A stretch of 34,844 bases of DNA from Thermohalobaculum sp050043005 (GCA_050043005.1 JBHJIZ010000077.1:1-34844); one strand, 5' to 3'; shown: positions 15,609 to 23,221, numbered from the stretch's first letter. The notes: generated from the letters alone by a model not told the origin. Translations and numbers: made by a program.

Positions 15609-15628
15609 GTGAAATGTTATAATATCAC
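15609..15628 (-). promoter_or_regulatory. Zur-like operator
   Basis: A 20-base imperfect palindrome (14 of 20 positions symmetric) contains GAAATGTTATAATAT, which matches the left half of the proteobacterial Zur consensus GAAATGTTATA-N-TATAACATTTC as I remember it. It sits about 80 bases before the chosen DUF1826 start. A second inverted repeat, GATTAT/ATAATC with a 6-base gap, lies just upstream at 15632-15649 and may be part of the promoter. Confidence 0.65.
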
Positions 15629-15660
15629 AGAGATTATGTCGAGATAATCCGTGAGACTGA

Positions 15661-15694
15661 TGGACCCGAGAGGCTGGTGGATCCGAGAGGTCGG
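15661..15694. repeat. Tandem 17-base duplication
   Basis: Two adjacent 17-base units starting TGGACCCGAGAGG and TGGATCCGAGAGG match at 14 of 17 positions. They lie in the 170-base gap between the DDAH-like gene stop and the DUF1826 leader. No function is evident. Confidence 0.55.
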
Positions 15695-15706
15695 TTTGCC
15701 GGGCGG

Positions 15707-16540
15707 TCAGGCTCGCGCAAGCGGCATCGTCGCGCAGCGGAAGGATCCAAGAAGCGCATTCGGTTCGGAATAGTCGATCGGTTCGACATTCAAACCCTCG
15801 GTGCGGATCGCGTCGGCTATTCTGGCGAACGCGGCGTGCACAACCACAGTCTCGGGATTGATCACGAAGACATTGGTGCCCATCGCACGCGCCTCGGCGT
15901 CAGTGACCTCGATCATCGTAAAACGGCGCCCGAGCATGTCCAAGTCCGCGGGCTGGAAGGGCGTTGGGCAGATCAACAGCCGCCGCCCCGGCAGAATGGT
16001 CATGCGCGTGTCGAGATGCATGACATTCGGGCCGAGGTGGATCGGCGTCACCTCGATGTGTCGAGCAAGCTCCTCGACAGCATCGGGCGTCGTGCGGGTG
16101 CCGAGCCCGACATAGGCGCCACCGCCGTCGACAAGCACATCACCGCCTTCGATCTGCCCATCGGAGATTTCGATGACATCCTGGTCCGGCAGATCCGGAA
16201 GGCACAAGCGTATCAGGTCGATCTCATCCGTGCGTTCCGGCAGTTCGCGGGTGTTCGAAAAATACAGCTTTTCCCCGATCACGAACGCGGTGTCGCGCGT
16301 GTACATCTGCCAGGGGTGTGCATCCGAGTGCGGCACGAAGTGCAGGCGAACGCCGTACCTTTCCATCAGGGTATAGAACTGCTCTTGCTGGCGCAGCAGC
16401 TTGTCGCGGTGCCAGGCCAGCATCGGGAACTTGGTGAACTCTTCGTGCGAATTCGCAAACGACCCGTGGGCCGGGACGGCGGTGCCTCGGCAGACGCAAA
16501 GGTCGGTGAGGGCGGAGGTCTCGTCTAAAATCCCCAGCAA
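15707..16540 (-). CDS. DDAH / arginine-deiminase-like guanidino-modifying enzyme
   Basis: A 277-residue alpha/beta-propeller protein of the amidinotransferase/deiminase superfamily. Key features are SDAHPWQMYTRDTAFVIG near residue 75, the acidic IEGGDVL block, the catalytic histidine in NVMHLDTRMTILPG, and the catalytic cysteine in GSFRCATMPL (Cys269). This arrangement is that of dimethylarginine dimethylaminohydrolases and related hydrolases, which attack guanidinium carbon through Cys. Substrate (methylarginine, arginine or another guanidine) is not determined. The start is TTG, chosen because AAGGAG lies 9 bases upstream and no ATG is in a better place. Next gene upstream is a CadC-like regulator 69 bases away in the same direction. 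Confidence 0.85.
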   Translation of the reverse strand: MLGILDETSALTDLCVCRGTAVPAHGSFANSHEEFTKFPMLAWHRDKLLRQQEQFYTLMERYGVRLHFVPHSDAHPWQMYTRDTAFVIGEKLYFSNTRELPERTDEIDLIRLCLPDLPDQDVIEISDGQIEGGDVLVDGGGAYVGLGTRTTPDAVEELARHIEVTPIHLGPNVMHLDTRMTILPGRRLLICPTPFQPADLDMLGRRFTMIEVTDAEARAMGTNVFVINPETVVVHAAFARIADAIRTEGLNVEPIDYSEPNALLGSFRCATMPLARA

Positions 16541-16609
16541 AGCGCGCTCTCCTTTCCATCGGGCATAACTCCGGTTCTACCGCCGGTCACGCCAAGATTG
16601 GCAACGCCG

Positions 16610-18196
16610 TCATGCGTTCCCCATCTCAGGCGTTTCCATCAGACCGGCGAGACGCAATCCCTTCATGATCTTTCGTCGTGCGACCGGGTCAGGCATCGGA
16701 TACTCTTGGTCAACAAGATCCGGACCAAACTCGGGCTCGGGAATCCTGGCGCGCAAGATCGCCTCTGCCGCAGCGTCCTTCTCGCCAAGATGTCCCAAGG
16801 CGCAAACCTCGCCAAGATGCGCCATCAGCCCGGCATTGGGCATGAGTTGTGCCAAGCGTGACGCTGCAACGGCCTTTTCGTGCTGGTCGAGCAATATGTA
16901 CGCCAGTGCCTTCCCGCAGATGATCACGAGCCTTAGAGAATCCTGCGGGCTCGTTCTCTCGCCACGCTCAAATGCTTCAAGCGCATTATCAGGTTGGTTT
17001 TTCAGGAGGTAGCACCGTCCCAGCAGGATATGCGCCCAACCCAAATTCCGGTTTATCCTGAGCGCCTTTTGCGCGGCAGAGATCGCATTGTCGATCTCGC
17101 CCAGTGCCTCGAGGCAGCGCGCGAGGGCGACCCAGGCAAATGGGATGCGCGCATCCAGCGCAATCGCCCGCTGCGCCAGCTGAAGCGCCTTGAGCCGATG
17201 CGGCGACATGCGGCCCGTGAGTGTGCTTTCCTCGGGCGAACCGCGGATCGCGCGGTATTGAACGCAGTATGCGTATGCCAGCGTTGCGTAGGCTTCCGTG
17301 AACGTTGGCTCCAGCTCGATCGCCCGCTCGAGCATTCTCACGGCCTCGTCCTGCTTCCGGTGGTCTAGTGTGCAAACCGCCGCGTATCCCAGGCAATACG
17401 CTTCCCACGCCGTGAGATCATCGAAGGCTCTTGCTTGCGCACGCTTGCATTCATGTTCGTAGATCAGCGTGATGACCGAGGTCGCAATCGTGGTCGCGAT
17501 ATCCTCCTGACCATCATAAAGATGGAAGGATGAAAGATCGAAACTGTCTGTCCAGACATGCGTCTCGGATGCGACTTCGATCAGCTGCGTGGTTATGCGA
17601 GCGCCCGTGGAGAGTTGCCTCAGGCTGCCTTCGACGATGTAATCGGCTGTAAGCCTCTCGCCGATGTCTTTTACGGTCAGTCCCTGGCCGTGCAGAGAGA
17701 ACGCCGAGTTCCTGGCGAGCACACGGATCAGACCGAATTTGGATGTCTGCGCAATCACGCTGTCCGCGACGCTTTCAGCGACGAGTTTCGACTCCAGGTC
17801 GGACGACAGGAAATCGAGCGGCAGGATCGCGACCGTGCTGGGTCTTGTTCTGCTCTCAACGGCAGGCTCGGTCACGATTTGCGTGACGTCTGCGTCGTCC
17901 AGCGCCATGAACCGCAAACCGCGACCGTAGAAGGTGCGGATCAAACTGTCGGTCGAGTTTTCGTCGCCGATTGCCCGTCGGATATCACGCACCGCCGTTG
18001 TGAGTGCGGCGTCCGAGACGGCACGTCCATCCCAGACCGCATCCATGATCTCGGTCTTGGACACGATACGATCGCGGTTCTCGACCAGGTAGCCCAGCAA
18101 CGCGAACGGGCGCGGTTTCAAAGGCAGAGACTCGCCGCCGAGGCGCACGACCATCTCGCGCATATCGATCTCAAGCTCTTCGAACCTGTAAATCAT
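16610..18196 (-). CDS. CadC-like winged-helix regulator with TPR domain
   Basis: A 528-residue protein. Residues 1-97 are an OmpR/CadC-type winged helix (LPLKPRPFALLGYLVENRDRIVSKTEI..., TFYGRGLRFMA). Residues about 115-250 form a TolB/FlgO-like nucleotide-cyclase-regulator segment (STVAILPLDFLSS, ADYIVEGSLRQ, HVWTDSFD). Residues about 260-490 are TPR repeats. No membrane helix is visible, so unlike CadC it is soluble and probably senses a ligand or partner through the TPRs. It is divergent from the C39-family peptidase, with phased direct repeats between them, suggesting it controls that gene. The shine-dalgarno-like AGGGG is 12 bases before the ATG, so translation may be weak. Confidence 0.85.
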   Translation of the reverse strand: MIYRFEELEIDMREMVVRLGGESLPLKPRPFALLGYLVENRDRIVSKTEIMDAVWDGRAVSDAALTTAVRDIRRAIGDENSTDSLIRTFYGRGLRFMALDDADVTQIVTEPAVESRTRPSTVAILPLDFLSSDLESKLVAESVADSVIAQTSKFGLIRVLARNSAFSLHGQGLTVKDIGERLTADYIVEGSLRQLSTGARITTQLIEVASETHVWTDSFDLSSFHLYDGQEDIATTIATSVITLIYEHECKRAQARAFDDLTAWEAYCLGYAAVCTLDHRKQDEAVRMLERAIELEPTFTEAYATLAYAYCVQYRAIRGSPEESTLTGRMSPHRLKALQLAQRAIALDARIPFAWVALARCLEALGEIDNAISAAQKALRINRNLGWAHILLGRCYLLKNQPDNALEAFERGERTSPQDSLRLVIICGKALAYILLDQHEKAVAASRLAQLMPNAGLMAHLGEVCALGHLGEKDAAAEAILRARIPEPEFGPDLVDQEYPMPDPVARRKIMKGLRLAGLMETPEMGNA

Positions 18197-18248
18197 GTGT
18201 TTCAGTGCCCCTGCGCAGCACTACTTCTGCGCGGAACGGACGGTAACT

Positions 18249-18278
18249 CAGATTTGCTCAGATTTGCCCAGATTCTCT
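18249..18278. promoter_or_regulatory. Three 10-bp-phased direct repeats
   Basis: CAGATTTGCT, CAGATTTGCC and CAGATTCTCT follow each other head to tail with an exact 10-base period, about 55 bases from the regulator ATG and about 145 bases before the peptidase ATG. OmpR-family winged helices bind such tandem half-sites on one helix face. A further inverted element (ACTCGAGT) lies just beyond. Probably the regulator's own binding site. Confidence 0.6.
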
Positions 18279-18422
18279 TGCGTAGAAATCAGAATTAACT
18301 CGAGTTCAGCTCAAGATAAATATCAAATTGATTGTCATATTCATATCACTGGCACGGAAATCTGGTGTCGGCGAGAAAACCGAAGACTTGTTCAGAGGCC
18401 ATATTCAAAAGGAACACAGATC

Positions 18423-18983
18423 ATGAGCATTTCCATAGTGACATCCTCCGCCGGCACGAAGCACGCGGTTCATAAGCAGGTCGATCCTAATTCGTGCGGA
18501 TGTGCGTGCATTATGATGGCGATCTACCGCCAGACCGGAAAGGAGATCGAAGAGTGGGTTATTGCTGATGGCACCAAGAATTTTGAACAAGGAAAGTATG
18601 AGAAGACGGCGAAGAATGGTACTAAGATCAGTACCCAGAAGTACACGCCGTATGGCGGAAATTCTGGGCTTTCAGCCGGGAACATCGCGATCTTCCTACG
18701 CAAGGTGAACTTCCCCGATGCGAAGGTGATCACGTCGACCGCTGATGCGTCGTGCCTCAGCTTCTTCGATTCAGCGAGCGCCGACAATCCAGTGATCGCC
18801 CAAGTTGCCTGGAACGGAGCCAATGCAGGACGGCATTGGGTCGTCGTTGACGGTGTTCAAAACGGCAATCTCATGGTTTGCGATCCCGGCCATGGAAACC
18901 TGCAGGAAACGCAGCGCGGAATGGTGTTCCGTGATCGAAACGGCCAGATGGGACGGTTCTCGGGCATCATCATTCCCTGCTGA
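18423..18983 (+). CDS. Papain-like C39-family cysteine peptidase domain
   Basis: A 186-residue single-domain protein with a complete-looking papain-type catalytic set: oxyanion Gln19 and nucleophile Cys25 in KQVDPNSCGCACIMM, His138 in AGRHWVVVDG, and Asp154 in VCDPGHG. This is the bacteriocin-leader peptidase C39 / papain-like fold. No transporter domain is attached, no ABC exporter is nearby and no signal peptide is present, so it is not the usual bacteriocin exporter. AAGGA lies 9 bases before the ATG. Base composition is lower in G+C than in flanking genes, a sign of possible transfer. It could process a peptide, act as an isopeptidase, or be an effector or toxin; none is shown. Confidence 0.8.
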   Translation: MSISIVTSSAGTKHAVHKQVDPNSCGCACIMMAIYRQTGKEIEEWVIADGTKNFEQGKYEKTAKNGTKISTQKYTPYGGNSGLSAGNIAIFLRKVNFPDAKVITSTADASCLSFFDSASADNPVIAQVAWNGANAGRHWVVVDGVQNGNLMVCDPGHGNLQETQRGMVFRDRNGQMGRFSGIIIPC

Positions 18984-19035
18984 CCACAGAGCGCCGGGCA
19001 TGAGTGAATGGTCAGTGAAACAGCGTGGGGGCTGG

Positions 19036-19062
19036 GGCCGGTCCAGGATACTCGGACCGGCC
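19036..19062 (+). terminator. Terminator after the C39-family peptidase
   Basis: A perfect 9-bp stem GGCCGGTCC/GGACCGGCC with a 9-base loop, followed by TTCTCAT, lies 53 bases past the peptidase stop. The stem is strong and the weak T-tract is acceptable for an intrinsic terminator. Confidence 0.7.
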
Positions 19063-19131
19063 TTCTCATAAAGATTACCGAGTATATAAATTACTGAGAG
19101 TAAGCGATTTTGAGTAGGTGAGAGGAGTGAA

Positions 19132-19188
19132 ATGAAGCAGAGATATTTTGGGCTTGGTCTACAATTAGTTTCTGAGTGGCCACGTTAA
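19132..19188 (+). CDS. Possible 18-residue peptide
   Basis: An ATG preceded by GAGAGGAG (4-base spacing after GGAG) opens an 18-codon frame, MKQRYFGLGLQLVSEWPR, ending in TAA. It lies in an AT-rich gap after the peptidase terminator, with a TATAAA-like sequence about 45 bases upstream. The strong ribosome binding site is the main support; so short a frame may be chance. No homologue is known to me. Confidence 0.3.
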   Translation: MKQRYFGLGLQLVSEWPR

Positions 19189-19293
19189 GCAGTGGAGTTG
19201 AAGAAAAGACTGGAAGTATTTATTGCCAGTCGAAATTCATTGTCGAAGAGCCCGTGCGCATCTGGGTCATGCGCGCGGGTTTTCTCGTTCTTG

Positions 19294-20139
19294 TCAGGCC
19301 GCCATCGCGGCCGACAGGCCGGGCCCTTCCACAGTGATGCGGTGCATCAAGCGGCGATGGCCGTGATAGTCGTTGATCGCCTTGTGCCAGGTCGCACGGT
19401 TGTCCCAGATCGCGATGGTACCGGGGCGATACCGGACGCGGCAGGTGTACTCGGGCAGCGTGCACTGGCTGTACAGGAAGTTCAGCAGTGCCGCACTTTC
19501 CTCGGACGTCCATCCGTCGATATGCGTGGTGAAGCCCGGATTCACATACAGCGTCTCGCGGCCTGACAGCGGATGGCGGATCACGACCGGGTGCAGACTG
19601 TCCTGTGTGGCCAGTTCGGGATTGCCGATGCGTCCGGTCTGTGCCGCCTCATCCTGCACGCGGGCCTTTGCGCCGAACGCATGGCGCGACGAATGCCACG
19701 CCTTGAGCCCGCGCAGCGTGTCCTTCAACCCGTCGGAGAATCCATCGAACACGGCCCCCATCGAGGCAAACATCGTGTCGCCGCCGGTCTCGGGCGTTTC
19801 GATGCAGTGCAGGATCGAGCACTGGGCGGGCTGCATGTCATAGGAGTGGTCGGTGTGCCAGTTCTCGCCGATTGCATGCGCCTGGTCGGCCTCTTTGAGG
19901 ACCATCGCGATCTTCTCGAAGCCCGGGACTTTCGCGAAGAACCGGTTGATGTTGATCGGGCCGATGCGCTCGGCAAAAGCGATCTGATCGTCGGGCGTGA
20001 TGTGCTGATCGCGGATGGCGATGACCGAATGGTCGGTGAACGCCTGGAAGATCGTATCGAACTGAGCCGGGTCGCGGACATCCGCGCCGATGATCTCGGC
20101 GCCGATCGCGCCTGTGAGCGGTTTGACTTCGAGTGCCAT
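19294..20139 (-). CDS. TauD/TfdA-family 2-oxoglutarate-dependent dioxygenase
   Basis: A roughly 281-residue Fe(II)/2-oxoglutarate oxygenase. The iron-binding facial triad is visible: His and Asp in NWHTDHS (about residues 94-100) and the distal His in ATWHKAINDY, about 30 residues from the end. The 2-oxoglutarate-binding arginine is in HGHRRLMHRIT. The N-terminal GAIGAEIIGADVRD is typical of the taurine/alkylsulfate/2,4-D group. Which substrate it hydroxylates cannot be said. Two ATGs are adjacent; the second is preferred because GGAGG lies 6 bases ahead (the first, at 20142, would leave 3). The start overlaps the stop of the TPR gene, so the two are translated together. Confidence 0.88.
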   Translation of the reverse strand: MALEVKPLTGAIGAEIIGADVRDPAQFDTIFQAFTDHSVIAIRDQHITPDDQIAFAERIGPININRFFAKVPGFEKIAMVLKEADQAHAIGENWHTDHSYDMQPAQCSILHCIETPETGGDTMFASMGAVFDGFSDGLKDTLRGLKAWHSSRHAFGAKARVQDEAAQTGRIGNPELATQDSLHPVVIRHPLSGRETLYVNPGFTTHIDGWTSEESAALLNFLYSQCTLPEYTCRVRYRPGTIAIWDNRATWHKAINDYHGHRRLMHRITVEGPGLSAAMAA

Positions 20140-20594
20140 CATGATCCTCCCGTCTGTGTGTCGTGTTCTTGGAACGCTTCTAGCAGATCGTCGAGTTCCT
20201 CGCAGCCGTCAGGGCAGGCAGATTGCAGTCTTATCAGAAGTGTGCGCGCGGCGTCCGGGTTGCCGGTCTGCAGTTCCAGTTCGCCCATGTATTCGAGCGC
20301 GCCTTTGTGAGCCGGGTCGACTGCGAGGGCACGCTCGTAGTAGGTGCGCGACTTCTTCCATTGTTTCAGCTTGCGGTAGGCATAGCCGAGCAGGTTCAGC
20401 GCATCTGCGTCTTTGGGGTCGGTCACCAGCCAGTCATAGAGCGGCGTGATCGCATGGCTGGCGCCGCCGGACTCGATCTGCGCCTTGATGACGTCCAGAT
20501 CCGGCCGGGGGTCGGTCGGGTCGTATGCCGCAAGCGCTGGTGTCGCCAGCATGCAGAGCAAAAGAAGCGGGGGGATCTGGGTCAGGATACGCAT
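20139..20594 (-). CDS. Secreted TPR protein
   Basis: A 151-residue protein with an N-terminal signal peptide (MRILTQIPPLLLLCMLATPALA) and about two TPR motifs (DALNLLGYAYRKLKQWKKSRTYYERALAVDPAHKGALEYMGELELQTG). Two cysteines near the C-terminus (CPDGCEEL) may form a disulfide. It is probably periplasmic and a binding or scaffolding protein. The stop overlaps the start of the dioxygenase gene. No good ribosome binding site is visible before the ATG. The functional link between a periplasmic TPR protein and a cytosolic dioxygenase is unclear. Confidence 0.8.
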   Translation of the reverse strand: MRILTQIPPLLLLCMLATPALAAYDPTDPRPDLDVIKAQIESGGASHAITPLYDWLVTDPKDADALNLLGYAYRKLKQWKKSRTYYERALAVDPAHKGALEYMGELELQTGNPDAARTLLIRLQSACPDGCEELDDLLEAFQEHDTQTGGS

Positions 20595-20878
20595 GACGTA
20601 AGGACTATCCGGAATCTCCGCGTTTCGCTATGCCGGACGCCCGGCGCCGCGGAATGTGGGCCAGGTGCGATGCAATCTCGTGGGGAGGGGACAGTGCTGG
20701 CGTCTTGCACACGACGTCCCGGGAGGTTGCCGCCTTGAGCGGCAGGAAAAGAGCGGCCAGCTGGCCTAGAGTGTGGACCTTTTCCAAGGGTCCGGAGCGT
20801 CCGGCGTTGATCTGCCGGACACACAGTGTTCGCGAACGGGCTGTCTTATAGATCTTGATCCTTAAAAATTGATGAAAA
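20595..20878. other. Non-coding gap between TPR and conserved hypothetical genes
   Basis: No convincing gene was seen. It holds a perfect 10-base palindrome GTTCGCGAAC at 20828-20837 and a small inverted repeat GTCCGG/CCGGAC just upstream. These may be regulatory or transcription-end elements. A minus-strand frame of about 80 codons here is Arg/Pro-rich and has no ribosome binding site, so it is not called. Confidence 0.4.
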
Positions 20879-21370
20879 TCAGTCCGATGTGACGATTGCG
20901 GCATCCGATGGAAGGTCTTCGAGTTTCTCTGCTAGGTTTGGAAGCTCCAGTGTGCAGTGTGTCTTCGCGTACGCATTCGAGGGAAGATCGTTGGTCAGGG
21001 GCGTCTCTTGTTCTCTCATGAAACGGGTCCTACGCCATCTAATGATGAAATCCAGGTGGCAGCGATGATACTCGATGTCCAGATAGCTGGTGACGCGGCG
21101 CATCTCCTGTTCCCAGCGCCCTTCCTCGCCATCAGTGTCGATCAAAACGACCATGGGTGTCTTGCCGGTCAGGATCGAGGCGAACACCGCCTGATGCACG
21201 CTGTCCTGCGACGAACGTTTGTCATAGCCAAACTCAATGACATGCGAAGGCGTCTCGCAGTCGACCTCCACATGACGGCTGTCGCCGCGATTATCAAATT
21301 GGTGCCGCACCTCAGTATCGGCGCCACCCAGCAGCGCGCAGATCAGGCTGACAACGAACTCTTCACGCAT
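20879..21370 (-). CDS. Conserved hypothetical, possible nuclease-like fold
   Basis: A 163-residue cytosolic protein with a strong ribosome binding site (GAGGAG 6 bases before the ATG). The central part VEVDCETPSHVIEFGYDK followed by SSQDSVHQAVFASILTGKTP and VVLIDTDG resembles the D-x(n)-E...K core of PD-(D/E)XK nuclease-like folds, but the spacing is not canonical and I do not claim activity. Similar proteins occur in other Rhodobacterales as conserved hypotheticals. It lies between the TPR and amidinotransferase genes on the same strand. Confidence 0.7.
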   Translation of the reverse strand: MREEFVVSLICALLGGADTEVRHQFDNRGDSRHVEVDCETPSHVIEFGYDKRSSQDSVHQAVFASILTGKTPMVVLIDTDGEEGRWEQEMRRVTSYLDIEYHRCHLDFIIRWRRTRFMREQETPLTNDLPSNAYAKTHCTLELPNLAEKLEDLPSDAAIVTSD

Positions 21371-21429
21371 GCCACGCTCCTCGGGATGCTACCCGATGAG
21401 CATAGCAGGTTTTGAGACAAATTGCGCGA

Positions 21430-22539
21430 TTACTGCACCGGGAAGTAGTCCTGTAGCTCTCCCTCGCGATAGACATCCGCCGTGCAGCAGTGCAGGCCCC
21501 CGCCGAAGGCATAGGCGTCGCGCAGGTCGACAGGGATCACGTTCTGACCCAGCTTGTCGAGCTGCTCCATCTGATAGACCTCGGAGGCCTCGACACAGAC
21601 GGTCTTGGGATCCAGCACGAGCACGTTCATCGAGAGCCAGACCGAAGAATAGCAGAGCGCCGGCGGGGCATTGTGCGCAGGCTGCGCGGCATCGACGATC
21701 TCCCATCCGTTTTTCTCGAACAACGCACGCTGGTCGTCGGGCAGGCGGCGCTGCGGGTTGTTCAGGATCAGGCCGGGACGGATCGGCGTGAACGTCGCGT
21801 CGATGTGGATGGGGTAGGGGTCACCGGGAAAATTGACGGTATGGACCCGGTGGTCCGGAAAGTGACGGCGCAGCCACTCGATGCCCTTCAGGTTGGTCGT
21901 AAAGCCATGCTGCACGACCAGATCCTTCCCGAAGCGCAACACATCCGCGGCGTCAAACAGGGGTTCTTCCTCGGTCGTGACGAAGAACTTCTCGGCGGCC
22001 CACTGCAAACGCTTCTCGACGCCGATGCTGTCCGAGAGATAATCTGGGTGGTAATCGGCGTCCGTCAGGCGTGGCTTCGGCGCTGTTTCGTGGCGGAAGT
22101 TCGGATCCTCGTCGAAGTAACGCTGTATCAGAGGGCGATAGCAGAGGTATTCAAACCAGCGGCAGCGATAGGACATCGTGGCTTCGAGGATCTCGCTGCC
22201 GACGGTCAGCAGAACGTCGCGTGGCGGCATGCAGCCGAACTGGCTGGCGGTGTGAAAATCCGGCGTGGTCGCCGGTTTGGAAAAATCGATCGGCGTCGGG
22301 CGGTCGACGATGATGCCACGATCCGCGAGCTGTTTTGCGAACCCGTCGAGCAACGCGTTCGCCCTGTCGATCGTCTCCTGCGGACGGCGGCCCCATTGGC
22401 CGCGCATATCGGAGTCCTCTGGTACTTTCGCATCCAACGCGGGCTCTTCCGGCGGAATGTGACAGTCGTCAGCGCGTCCCACGATCACGTGCTTCAGGGG
22501 GTCCCACTCGTTCCACGAATTGACTTTCGTGCTGTTCAT
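21430..22539 (-). CDS. Glycine amidinotransferase (AGAT)-like enzyme
   Basis: A 369-residue protein very close in motif order to vertebrate L-arginine:glycine amidinotransferase: VNSWNEWDPLKHVIVGRA, PDF, EILEATMSYRCRWFEY, FDAADVLRFGKDL, HIDATF, WLSMNVLVLD, and FGGGLHCCTADV. The catalytic Asp is in FDAAD (about 196-199), His245 is in HIDATF and Cys351 is in GLHC. It should move an amidino group from arginine to an amine acceptor, giving ornithine. Positions equivalent to human Asn300 and Met302, which help choose the acceptor, are Tyr242 and Ile244 here, so glycine may not be the acceptor. AAAGGA lies 8 bases before the ATG. Neighbours give no pathway. Confidence 0.9.
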   Translation of the reverse strand: MNSTKVNSWNEWDPLKHVIVGRADDCHIPPEEPALDAKVPEDSDMRGQWGRRPQETIDRANALLDGFAKQLADRGIIVDRPTPIDFSKPATTPDFHTASQFGCMPPRDVLLTVGSEILEATMSYRCRWFEYLCYRPLIQRYFDEDPNFRHETAPKPRLTDADYHPDYLSDSIGVEKRLQWAAEKFFVTTEEEPLFDAADVLRFGKDLVVQHGFTTNLKGIEWLRRHFPDHRVHTVNFPGDPYPIHIDATFTPIRPGLILNNPQRRLPDDQRALFEKNGWEIVDAAQPAHNAPPALCYSSVWLSMNVLVLDPKTVCVEASEVYQMEQLDKLGQNVIPVDLRDAYAFGGGLHCCTADVYREGELQDYFPVQ

Positions 22540-22611
22540 GATAGGTTTCCTTTGATGCCGCGCGCTGATTGCTTTCTCACGGGCCGCAAGTCAAATCCAG
22601 ATTGGACTCCC

Positions 22612-23184
22612 ATGCCACGAACGTGGTCTTACGTCGTCGCCATCGGCGCCTCTGCCGGTGGGATAAAGGCAGTTTCCAGTCTGATTGCCGGTCTTCCCGG
22701 AAACTTCGCAGCCCCGGTTCTGGTCGCAATCCACTCTAAGGAAACGCTGCAACTGCCTGAAATTCTTGACAGGCGGAGTGCGCTATCGGTCGAGCTGCTG
22801 TCGCATGACTCGGATTTGCTTGCCGGACGGATTTATGTCTGCCCGGGCGGGAAGCAGAGCTATTTTTCGGGTGATGACCGAATGACGGTTTCCGATGACA
22901 GGCAAGGCGATCGCTTCACGCCTTCCGTCAACATGTTGTTCGAGTCCATGGCCCGCGAACACGGCATACATGCCATCGCGGTCGTCATGAGCGGTATGTT
23001 GAACGATGGCGTACTGGGGGCGCAAAGCCTGACCCGTTGTGGCTCGAAAATGTTCGTGCAGTTGCCCTGCGAGGCCGAGCACGATTCCATGCCGAACAGC
23101 GTGATCCTGAACGATGAACCGCTGGAAGTCCTTCCGGCTGCCGAGATCGCCGATGCGCTCGTTCGCATTGCCGGTGTGACCTGA
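22612..23184 (+). CDS. Solitary CheB-like methylesterase domain
   Basis: A 190-residue protein covering only the CheB methylesterase/deamidase domain. The catalytic triad is placed as expected: Ser14 in IGASAGG, His41 in VAIHSKE, and Asp132 in SGMLNDGVLG. No receiver domain, CheR or chemoreceptor is present in the window. The His and Asp motifs differ from the usual QHMP and GMGxDG forms. An in-frame ATG at 22555 would add 19 residues; neither start has a strong ribosome binding site. It may modify a chemoreceptor elsewhere or another glutamyl ester. Confidence 0.82.
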   Translation: MPRTWSYVVAIGASAGGIKAVSSLIAGLPGNFAAPVLVAIHSKETLQLPEILDRRSALSVELLSHDSDLLAGRIYVCPGGKQSYFSGDDRMTVSDDRQGDRFTPSVNMLFESMAREHGIHAIAVVMSGMLNDGVLGAQSLTRCGSKMFVQLPCEAEHDSMPNSVILNDEPLEVLPAAEIADALVRIAGVT

Positions 23185-23221
23185 GACGGCTCTGACAGGC
23201 ACGCGATTGGTGGTGGAGGCT

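Noticed and set aside
18241..18300. Possible start of a CRISPR array from the short direct repeats
   Set aside because: Repeats are only 10 bases with no spacers and just three copies; an operator is the better reading.
21490..22611. Long plus-strand extension of the CheB-like frame
   Set aside because: It runs antisense through the amidinotransferase gene, which is intact on the minus strand.
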